Positions 1 to 5,494 of a stretch of 6,550 nt of DNA are shown here, piece after piece; the stretch's first letter is position 1, and each line of letters begins with the position of its first letter. Position numbers and translations under genes: made by a program. The notes beneath the pieces were generated by a model, which saw only the letters and a list, made by a program, of their open reading frames with translations, was not told the origin of the DNA and made no database searches. This DNA is from Methanobacteriota archaeon (GTDB taxonomy: Archaea; Thermoplasmatota; E2; DHVEG-1), in the NCBI GenBank assembly GCA_903930505.1, contig CAIYYQ010000311.1, positions 1-6,550 of the forward strand. The letters are read 5' to 3'.

Positions 1-1008
1 ATGAAGACACGCACACTTAATATTGGTATTTGTTTCATGCTGCTGACTTCAACGATACTTCTTGGACTTGTAGGAACGGTGAGCGCTACTGCCCCCGGTG
101 TCCCGGGGAGACCAGGTGGACCATCGGAAGGTAGTCATCATGTAACATTTGAGTTTACGGTAAGCCCGGTCTTTGCTCAAAGCAACAATCAAGTCAACTA
201 TAATTTCTCCTGGGGTGACAGCACGAATACCTGGGTTGGACCATTTGCCTCAGGGGCAGGTCCTGTGAAAGCATCTCATCAATGGACAGCAGTTGGTGTG
301 TACCAGGTGAAGGTACAAGCCAAGGATGCGACGACAAGCGAGAAAAGCGCATTCTCACTGCCGTTGAACATCACTATCGTGAATGTAGAGACACCTCAGA
401 TGCCTGATGGGCCAACACAAGCAGATATCCATGAACTCTGTGAATTCAGCATACCTGCAGTAAAAGCACCCTCCGGCCATGACGTCCTCTACCTGTTCAA
501 CTGGAGTGATGATCTCACCACCAGCTGGATCGGACCGCATCCATCAGGATGGGATTTCCCGGTTGAGGCATCCCATGCCTGGGACAAAAAAGGCGACTTC
601 CAGGTTCGCGTCAAAGCCAAAGATAACACCACCAGTGATGAAAGCGCATGGTCACAACCATGGAACATCACAATTGGATCCAGTGGACCCCTGTTCGATA
701 TCACAGGTCTTACTGGAGGATTTGGCGTCACTGCAAGTATCCGAAATATGCTTGCACCATCAAAATACGTAGACTACACCATTGAGATCGCAGGTGGTCA
801 ACTGAGCGGAGCACATGTCCATAAGTACTACAATGGCACCGTGTACATCCCATCAGGGACTACAGTACCAGTCTCAGCTCCTACGTTCCTAGCACTTGGC
901 CGAGTGAAGATCACAGTGACTGCAAAATGCGCTGGTGAACCAGTTGCAACCGCGACATACCAGGCCTTTAGCCTGCTGTTCTATGTCACCAACATACAGG
1001 AGGTGTAA
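1..1008 (+). CDS. Secreted protein with two tandem PKD-like repeats
   Basis: A 335-residue protein predicted to be exported and to act at the cell surface; its ligand is unknown. Residues 1-30 form a Sec-type signal peptide (basic start, hydrophobic stretch about 9-26, small residues near VSA). Two PKD-like repeats follow, at about 37-127 and 134-226. They share a W-x-D turn (WGDS at 71, WSDD at 168), W-[VI]-G-P, ASH-x-W (91 and 190), KAKD or QAKD, and a closing NITI. A third beta-rich region (231-327) resembles the C-terminus of the next gene. Six N-glycosylation sequons are visible (N68, N123, N167, N209, N222, N278), which fits an archaeal surface protein. No C-terminal membrane anchor is seen. 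The start coincides with window position 1, so its ribosome binding site is not visible, but the signal peptide begins right there. It probably shares a transcript with the gene 3 bp downstream. PKD-like assignment is firm; function is open. Confidence 0.85.
   Translation: MKTRTLNIGICFMLLTSTILLGLVGTVSATAPGVPGRPGGPSEGSHHVTFEFTVSPVFAQSNNQVNYNFSWGDSTNTWVGPFASGAGPVKASHQWTAVGVYQVKVQAKDATTSEKSAFSLPLNITIVNVETPQMPDGPTQADIHELCEFSIPAVKAPSGHDVLYLFNWSDDLTTSWIGPHPSGWDFPVEASHAWDKKGDFQVRVKAKDNTTSDESAWSQPWNITIGSSGPLFDITGLTGGFGVTASIRNMLAPSKYVDYTIEIAGGQLSGAHVHKYYNGTVYIPSGTTVPVSAPTFLALGRVKITVTAKCAGEPVATATYQAFSLLFYVTNIQEV
999..1005 (+). promoter_or_regulatory. Shine-Dalgarno site inside the end of the first gene
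   Basis: GGAGGTG is a strong match to the archaeal 16S anti-Shine-Dalgarno sequence. It lies within the last two sense codons of the upstream gene, six bases before the ATG at 1012. It selects that start over the in-frame ATGs at 1027 and 1042, and supports co-transcription of the two secreted-protein genes. Confidence 0.85.
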
Positions 1009-1011
1009 ATC

Positions 1012-1998
1012 ATGAAGAGTAAAAACATGAAGATAAAACTGATGAAGGCAACCACTACATTACTTATTACCCTGACGCTGATGGTCTCATCGCTTCCTGG
1101 ATTTGCCGCAAGAACTGAAACAAAAACACTTGATACCGCATTATTGAACGAAGGGTTTGAAAGCGCTCTTTTTCCGCCAGCAGGATGGCATATCCAGCAA
1201 TACTCATCTTCAACCTGGATAACACCATTTGATCCAGATTTTGTGCATACTGGACTTTCTGCTGCTTTTGTACATGTAGATGCATCAGACCATAATGAAT
1301 GGCTGGTATCCCCTAGTATAGATCTTACGACGCCGGGATTAGAGAGTGCAATGCTCTCCTTCTGGTGCAAAGGCCTGTATTCAGAGCATTCTACCGTAAA
1401 ACTCTATCTTGACAAAGCAGGAGATGGTTTTCAGGATTCTGAGGTCATCTGGAACATGGCAAGTCATACTGATTGGACTCAATATGTTTGGCGTAATATG
1501 GTCATTGATCTCACCCCGTATCTCGGATCGTCCATCCACCTCGCCTGGCAGTACGTAGATGACGACAGTGGATCAGGCGGAAATATGTTCAGTCTCGATG
1601 ATATTCTGCTCACGGTACCTGTTTTCGTGCCGAAGACCACGATAGCAATCGAAAAGATCGGCTATGGATCCCGGGTTACCGCAGAGATCAAAAACACGGG
1701 TGTATACGCCGCAGAAAACATCGAATGGACGCTTACCGTGAAAGGCGGAATGCAAGGAAAGATCAATGTCGTATCAACAGGGACGATTGAGAAGCTGAAA
1801 CGAGTAAACCACAGCGAGGACACCACAAGTGTTGGAAGCGGGTCGTTCTTCGGATTTGGCATGGTGGATATCACGGTGACCGCTTCGACAAATGATGCGA
1901 ATCCAAAGACGGTTTCTCGGTCTGCGAAAGGCTTTGTCATCCTGTCGAAGTGCTATCCGATGGTTCGTCTGTTCGGCAACCAGTCGATACTCACATAG
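1012..1998 (+). CDS. Secreted choice-of-anchor-J / cleaved-adhesin-like protein
   Basis: A 328-residue predicted exported protein. Residues 1-33 are a signal peptide: a Lys-rich start, a hydrophobic core at about 13-28, and a likely cut near GFAA. Residues 44-202 read as a choice-of-anchor-J / cleaved-adhesin (MAM-like jelly-roll) domain. The hallmarks are an opening NEGFES, FPPAGW at 54-59, a central EWLVSPSIDL, and a closing FSLDDILLTV. In this family such domains mediate adhesion or carbohydrate/protein binding. Residues 209-311 form a second beta-rich domain with VTAEIKN, a GG, a GT and a Gly-rich FGFG before DITVTA, echoing the end of the upstream protein. The last 17 residues after GFVIL look non-conserved. 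No membrane anchor is seen. The gene starts 3 bp after the upstream stop with a strong Shine-Dalgarno, so it is probably translated from the same mRNA. A terminator follows. The domain call rests on motif recognition only. Confidence 0.85.
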   Translation: MKSKNMKIKLMKATTTLLITLTLMVSSLPGFAARTETKTLDTALLNEGFESALFPPAGWHIQQYSSSTWITPFDPDFVHTGLSAAFVHVDASDHNEWLVSPSIDLTTPGLESAMLSFWCKGLYSEHSTVKLYLDKAGDGFQDSEVIWNMASHTDWTQYVWRNMVIDLTPYLGSSIHLAWQYVDDDSGSGGNMFSLDDILLTVPVFVPKTTIAIEKIGYGSRVTAEIKNTGVYAAENIEWTLTVKGGMQGKINVVSTGTIEKLKRVNHSEDTTSVGSGSFFGFGMVDITVTASTNDANPKTVSRSAKGFVILSKCYPMVRLFGNQSILT

Positions 1999-2022
1999 AA
2001 CCCAAACTGAAACCAGGTGCAG

Positions 2023-2074
2023 GGATCTTTATTTAGAGATCCTTCTCCCTTCTCTTTTTTTTCTTTTTATTTGT
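2023..2074 (+). terminator. Hairpin plus T-rich terminator after the secreted-protein pair
   Basis: GGATCT at 2023-2028 pairs with AGATCC at 2037-2042. One G-T wobble and one A-T pair extend this to an 8-bp stem with a 4-base loop. A pyrimidine-rich run containing eight and then five consecutive T follows. It ends the unit begun by the two secreted-protein genes. Archaeal termination needs mainly the T-tract, so the hairpin may be secondary. Confidence 0.7.
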
Positions 2075-2121
2075 ATAAACGAAGAAAAACCACATATTTT
2101 ATTTAATACCACGCTAAATTC

Positions 2122-2129
2122 TTTATAAA
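2122..2129 (+). promoter_or_regulatory. TATA box for the FBP aldolase/phosphatase gene
   Basis: TTTATAAA lies in an A/T-rich stretch about 38 bases before the ATG at 2167. Archaeal transcription usually starts about 25 bases downstream of the TATA centre, giving a start near 2150 and a very short leader. No Shine-Dalgarno precedes the ATG, in keeping with a short-leader or leaderless mRNA. Confidence 0.6.
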
Positions 2130-2166
2130 CGTTCTTCCTAGTCCCTCAGATGGCGGCAAAACAAGT

Positions 2167-3282
2167 ATGAGAACTACCTTTAGCATCATAAAAACTGATG
2201 TCGGTGGATGGCCAGGACATGCGGCGGTCCACCCTGATCTGAAAGCAATTGCAAACAAGAAACTCCAAGAAGCAAAACGAAACAAACTGCTGATTGATTT
2301 CCACGTCACCGCCTGCGGAGATGACTTTGAACTGATCATGACCCATACGAACGGAGTCGACAGCAAAGAAACCCACAGCCTCGCCCTTGGGACACCTTCT
2401 GCGAAGCGACATAACAAGCAAAAAAACTTGGATTATACGGCGCAGGACAAGACCTTCTCTGCGACGCATTCGCAGGAAACATCAAAGGGAAGGGACCAGG
2501 AGTTGCAGAAATGAAGTTTACTGAACGCAAAGCAGAACCTATTGTCGTCTTCATGATGGATAAAACCGACAGGTGCATTCAACTTCCCAGTTTTCAAGAT
2601 TTTCGCAGACCCCTTTAAACACCGCAGGGCTCATCATTGACCCTTCGATTCACGACGGGTTCGTATTCGAAGTCTGGGATATCCAAGAACATGCCTCCGT
2701 ACTATTAAAAGCCCCTGAAGAAATGTATGATCTTCTTGCATTAATCGGTGCGAAATCTAGGTTTGTCATTAAATGCGTATTCCCGAAAAACACCTCCAAA
2801 CCCCCAAGCAAATGAACCAGCAGCAGTGATCTCAACAGAGAAACTCTACCAGATCGCAGGGGAATACGTTGGCAAAGACGACCCAGCTGGTGTCGTCCGT
2901 GCACAACCCGGTCTTCCCGCACTCGGAGAAGTCTTAGAAGGCTTTACCTTTGGTCATCTTGGTTTCCGGGTGAATGCGAAGATCACACAACGGCCCCATG
3001 ATGCCAGTATCAGTACAGAATGCATGATGTACCAGGTTTGACGGTCCACCACGAGTAATCGCCTTAGATTTCCGGATGAAAAACGGGAAAATGACTGAAC
3101 CTGTGGATCTCTTTGACGACCCAGCGTTTGATCCGACTCATATCGAGGTGCAGCATATTACTGATTACCTGCGCAGACACGGCCCCTTTGAACCACATCG
3201 TCTCCCGATGGAGAATACGGAGTACACCACCTTACCAAATGTGATGAAGAAGCTGAAAAACAAGTTTAAAAGCATTAAATAA
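2167..3282 (+). pseudogene. fbp: Fructose-1,6-bisphosphate aldolase/phosphatase, frame-broken
   Basis: The intact enzyme condenses dihydroxyacetone phosphate with glyceraldehyde-3-phosphate and dephosphorylates the product to fructose-6-phosphate, the one-way gluconeogenic step in many archaea. Recognised pieces in order: the N-terminus with metal ligands D11, H18, D52 and D53; YGAGQDLL; GNIKGKGPGVAEMKFTER; NTAGLIIDPSIHDGF; EPAAVISTEKL; GSHNGPMMPV; TRFDGPPRV; DLFDDPAFD; RRHGPFEPHRLP. Reading through needs these lesions: a net +2 at about 2386-2387; TAA at 2412; a loss of two (or gain of one) near 2571; one extra A near 2617; a +1 somewhere in 2771-2807; one extra G near 2961; TGA at 2971 where the family has Trp; TGA at 3025. 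The net is +3, restoring a product of about 370 residues, the family's usual size. Conservation across frames is high, so any decay is recent. Most indels change the length of a base run, so sequencing error is a live alternative. Confidence 0.9.
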
Positions 3283-3283
3283 A

Positions 3284-3316
3284 CCCGTTTTTCTCCTTAT
3301 TTTCTCCCTTCCTTTG
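3284..3316 (+). terminator. Pyrimidine-rich T-tract terminator
   Basis: A nearly pure C/T run with blocks of five and four T begins just after the TAA that closes the FBP aldolase/phosphatase reading frame. It lies before the next promoter. No convincing hairpin is seen; T-tracts alone suffice in many archaea. Confidence 0.5.
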
Positions 3317-3326
3317 TTAACCTTTA

Positions 3327-3336
3327 ATTTTATATA
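3327..3336 (+). promoter_or_regulatory. TATA box for the S15 gene
   Basis: ATTTTATATA, preceded by an AACCTTTA stretch that could serve as a BRE-like element, lies about 55-60 bases before the S15 ATG. The predicted transcription start is near 3357, leaving a leader of roughly 30 bases that holds the Shine-Dalgarno GGAG at 3378-3381. Confidence 0.6.
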
Positions 3337-3389
3337 GTACTACCTTATTCTGGACACTTACCTTATCAGAATGTCTTGGAGTGCAAGAT

Positions 3390-3845
3390 ATGGCGCGAAT
3401 ATACTCAAAACGAAAAGGAGCATCCGGTTCCCATCGTCCATTACGAAAGAAACATCCAGAGTGGAGTTCCCTGAACCCTCGAGAAATTGAATCACGGATC
3501 ATTGAACTTGCGAAAAACGAGAAAACATCAAGTGAAATTGGTTTTATCCTTCGAGATCAATACGCCGTTCCTGATGTGAAGATTGCAACGGGGAAACAAA
3601 TCACCCAGCTTCTTGAGAAAAACAAGATACGTTCTGATGTTCCTGAGGATCTTCGAAACCTTATTCGTACTGCTCTTCGGTTGCAGAAGCATCTTGAATG
3701 AAACAAAAAAGATTTACACAACAAGAAAAACCTTAGTCTTACTGAAGCGAAAATCTGGCGGCTGACAAAATACTACAATGAAACAAAACGGTTGCCGAAG
3801 GGTTGGAAATACAGCCCCGCACAAGCAAAACTGATGTTCGAGTAA
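3390..3845 (+). pseudogene. rps15: 30S ribosomal protein S15 (archaeal), in-frame TGA at codon 104
   Basis: S15 binds the central domain of 16S rRNA and helps build the platform of the small subunit. The archaeal form carries an N-terminal extension (MARIYSKRKGASGS, then RPLRKKHPEW) before the core. The core shows SSEIGFILRDQY, PDVK, TGKQI and PEDLRNLI. After HLE at residues 101-103 a TGA occurs. The same frame then continues to a TAA at 3843 with a typical C-terminus: DLHNKKNL, IWRLTKYY, LPKGWKY. Full length would be 151 residues, normal for the family. Stopping at 103 would remove the conserved C-terminal rRNA-binding helices, so the truncated product should not work. GGAG at 3378-3381 sets the ATG at 3390 rather than the GTG at 3381. 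It is followed by the RecJ-like and Pcc1 genes, a known archaeal neighbourhood. Classed as pseudogene only because of the stop; as the only S15 in view it could equally be a sequence error. Confidence 0.9.
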
Positions 3846-3865
3846 AAGTGACTCGTTCATCTATC

Positions 3866-3874
3866 TTTTAATAC
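3866..3874 (+). promoter_or_regulatory. Possible TATA box for the RecJ-like gene
   Basis: TTTTAATAC lies about 30 bases before the ATG at 3902, within the spacer after S15. If used, the transcript would start a few bases before the ATG, giving a nearly leaderless mRNA. That fits the absence of a Shine-Dalgarno in front of this gene. Co-transcription from the S15 promoter is also possible. Confidence 0.4.
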
Positions 3875-3901
3875 TCTTATGTGTTTGTCTGGTTCAGTCC
3901 T

Positions 3902-5248
3902 ATGAATGATAATCTTGCATCCTTATGCAAACATGCGGCAGACCTTGTGCTTTCTTTTCCAAAGTCAACGAGGATGCGTGTGGTTTCCCATTATGATGCT
4001 GATGGTATCACATCAGCTGGGATTATCTGCTCTGCAGTATATGCGAAAGGATATGATTTTCATGTGACTCTCATGAGAAACCCGTTTACCAAAGGGTTTG
4101 ATCGACTGAAAAACGAAAACAACGATCTTATTGTTTTTTCTGATATGGGGAGCGGACAGATTGACGATATCGAACAGTTGAACTGCCCCGTAATTATTCT
4201 TGACCATCATCAACATATTAGAACTGAGACTCAAAAAAAAGTTATTCAGATTAATGCAAACCTCTGCGGTATTGATGGAAACTATGAGGCGTGCGGCGCA
4301 AGTTTAAGTTATGCTTTTGCGATTGCTCTTGACCCAAGAAATGAGATGTTAGCACCGCTTGCAATAGCAGGTATGATGGGGGATAAACAGTATATCGGCG
4401 GCATCCGCGGATACAACAGAGAAATCGTTGAATCAGCGGTGAACAAAGGCATCGTGAAAAAAACAATTGGCGTAAAACTCTCAGGTGGCACACTTGCTGA
4501 ATCGTTATCGTTTTCAATCGACCCGTACTATAAAGGATTATCTGGAAAAGATGAAGAAGTAAAAAACACATTAAAAAAACTGAACATTGACTCTTTAATA
4601 AAGATAGAAGATCTTGACGAAAAACAGAGAAAAACGTTGCATTCGTATCTTCTGTATCTCTTGGTTAAAAACGGTTGCCAGAAAAATATCATCGACATCG
4701 CTATCTGTGAACGGTACAGTTCAGAAAAATTTGGTGAACTGGAGCAGTTTGCTGATCTTCTTGATGCCTGCGGGAAGAACGGTGCTCGTAGTCTTGGGTT
4801 GTCTCTTTGTCTTGGCGATACTAAAACGTTTCATGAGGCAAAAACAGTTGAGAAAGACTACAAACAAAAAATTCTTTCTTCGTTGCTTGCATTGGAAAAC
4901 GATGGGATCCATGAGATGAATTCTTTCCGGTATTTTTACAGTGATGATTCTTCGTTGGGCGGGGTTATTGGTGGTGTTGCAGTCAACTATATTTTTGATG
5001 AGAAGAAAGCTTTGTTTTCTCTTGCACGTAAAGATGATGAGATTCATGTCTCCTGTCGGGGGAATCAGATGCTTGTGAAAAAGGGGCTTGATCTGGGGTC
5101 AGCCATGAAAACAATCGGGGAGGAACTTTCGGGTCATGGCGGTGGTCATAAGATCGCTGCAGGTGCCACTATTGGGATTAATCATGAAAAAGAGTTTTTA
5201 GAAAAAGTAGATGCTCTGCTTAGCCATCAGTTGAAGGTGAATGCATGA
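3902..5248 (+). CDS. DHH-family single-strand nuclease, archaeal RecJ-like (GAN/Cdc45 relative)
   Basis: A 448-residue cytoplasmic DHH phosphoesterase. Archaeal relatives are Mn/Mg-dependent single-strand exonucleases; one group (GAN) binds the GINS complex at replication forks and corresponds to eukaryotic Cdc45. Metal-site motifs are intact: HYDADG at 30-35, SDMG with D81, DHH at 101-103, and GMMGDK with D161. The C-terminal DHHA1 domain is marked by SCRGN and GHGGGHKIAAGA at 411-422. These residues predict an active nuclease rather than an inactive Cdc45-like scaffold. The ATG at 3902 is preferred to a GTG seven codons upstream because that GTG falls inside the predicted promoter region and the extra residues look non-conserved. 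The gene overlaps the Pcc1-like gene by ATGA. Placement after S15 supports the replication-linked RecJ/GAN class; the separate HAN group cannot be excluded from motifs alone. Confidence 0.9.
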   Translation: MNDNLASLCKHAADLVLSFPKSTRMRVVSHYDADGITSAGIICSAVYAKGYDFHVTLMRNPFTKGFDRLKNENNDLIVFSDMGSGQIDDIEQLNCPVIILDHHQHIRTETQKKVIQINANLCGIDGNYEACGASLSYAFAIALDPRNEMLAPLAIAGMMGDKQYIGGIRGYNREIVESAVNKGIVKKTIGVKLSGGTLAESLSFSIDPYYKGLSGKDEEVKNTLKKLNIDSLIKIEDLDEKQRKTLHSYLLYLLVKNGCQKNIIDIAICERYSSEKFGELEQFADLLDACGKNGARSLGLSLCLGDTKTFHEAKTVEKDYKQKILSSLLALENDGIHEMNSFRYFYSDDSSLGGVIGGVAVNYIFDEKKALFSLARKDDEIHVSCRGNQMLVKKGLDLGSAMKTIGEELSGHGGGHKIAAGATIGINHEKEFLEKVDALLSHQLKVNA

Positions 5249-5469
5249 AGATCCATTGTGAACTTAGTATCGAGTACGAGAATGCAAAAAAAGCAAAGAC
5301 CGTGTTTCGTTCAACAAAAGTAGATAACTTTGATTTTGTTAAGTCAGAAGTTTCGGGAAAAACATTGAAGGCATCGATGGAGAATGCTTCGCTCTCCGCG
5401 TTGATCCATACTCTTGATGATTACCTTGCATGTGTGTCGATTGCTGAGGATGTTGTTGATAAAAGTTAA
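5245..5469 (+). CDS. pcc1: KEOPS complex subunit Pcc1
   Basis: A 74-residue protein of Pcc1 type. Pcc1 is the small dimerising subunit of KEOPS, which with Kae1, Bud32 and Cgi121 makes N6-threonylcarbamoyladenosine at position 37 of ANN-decoding tRNAs. The Pcc1 pattern is visible: an N-terminal beta strand, KAKTVFRSTKVDNF (residues 16-29) where the family has its DN motif, a short SGKTLKASMENAS strand, and a C-terminal helix (LSALIHTLDDYLACVSIAED). Length is within the usual 70-90. The ATG overlaps the stop of the RecJ-like gene (ATGA), and AAGGTGA at 5234-5240 inside that gene provides the ribosome binding site, so the two are probably translationally coupled. Such short proteins diverge quickly; the neighbourhood strengthens the call. 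Confidence 0.85.
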   Translation: MKIHCELSIEYENAKKAKTVFRSTKVDNFDFVKSEVSGKTLKASMENASLSALIHTLDDYLACVSIAEDVVDKS

Positions 5470-5476
5470 GTAGCGT

Positions 5477-5490
5477 AAAGAGGATACCTC
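5477..5490 (+). promoter_or_regulatory. Ribosome binding site of serS with a small overlapping hairpin
   Basis: AAAGAGGA upstream of the ATG at 5495 is a moderate Shine-Dalgarno, about ten bases from the ATG. The GAGG at 5480-5483 can pair with CCTC at 5487-5490 across a 3-base loop. The stem is only 4 bp, so any masking of the site would be weak. An in-frame GTG directly precedes the ATG and would add one residue. Confidence 0.4.
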
Positions 5491-5494
5491 GGTG

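Noticed and set aside
981..1370. Long minus-strand reading frames opposite the second secreted-protein gene and elsewhere (for example 4721-5047)
   Set aside because: They lie wholly over well-supported + strand genes, show no recognisable domains and lack start signals; they are antisense shadows.
1892..2128. Plus-strand reading frame across the end of the second gene and the terminator
   Set aside because: It runs out of frame through the coding end, the hairpin and the T-tract, encodes low-complexity Phe/Leu-rich sequence, and has no ribosome binding site.
2380..2815. Programmed ribosomal frameshifting in the FBP gene
   Set aside because: At least five separate shifts of different sizes plus three stops cannot be a regulated mechanism, and no classic slippery site with a following structure is evident.
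2971..3701. Genome-wide recoding of TGA as an amino acid, suggested by TGA at 2971, 3025 and 3699
   Set aside because: The three sites would need different residues (Trp at the first, other residues at the other two), a TAA at 2412 is also present, and the RecJ-like gene ends in a normal TGA. The intact long genes have no internal TGA.
3699..3701. Selenocysteine at the S15 TGA
   Set aside because: The position is not a Cys or redox residue in S15, and I saw no obvious SECIS-like hairpin after the gene.
3881..3901. GTG at 3881 as the start of the RecJ-like gene
   Set aside because: It has no Shine-Dalgarno, sits just after the likely TATA box where the transcript would not yet have begun, and adds residues that do not look conserved. 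The ATG at 3902 fits better.
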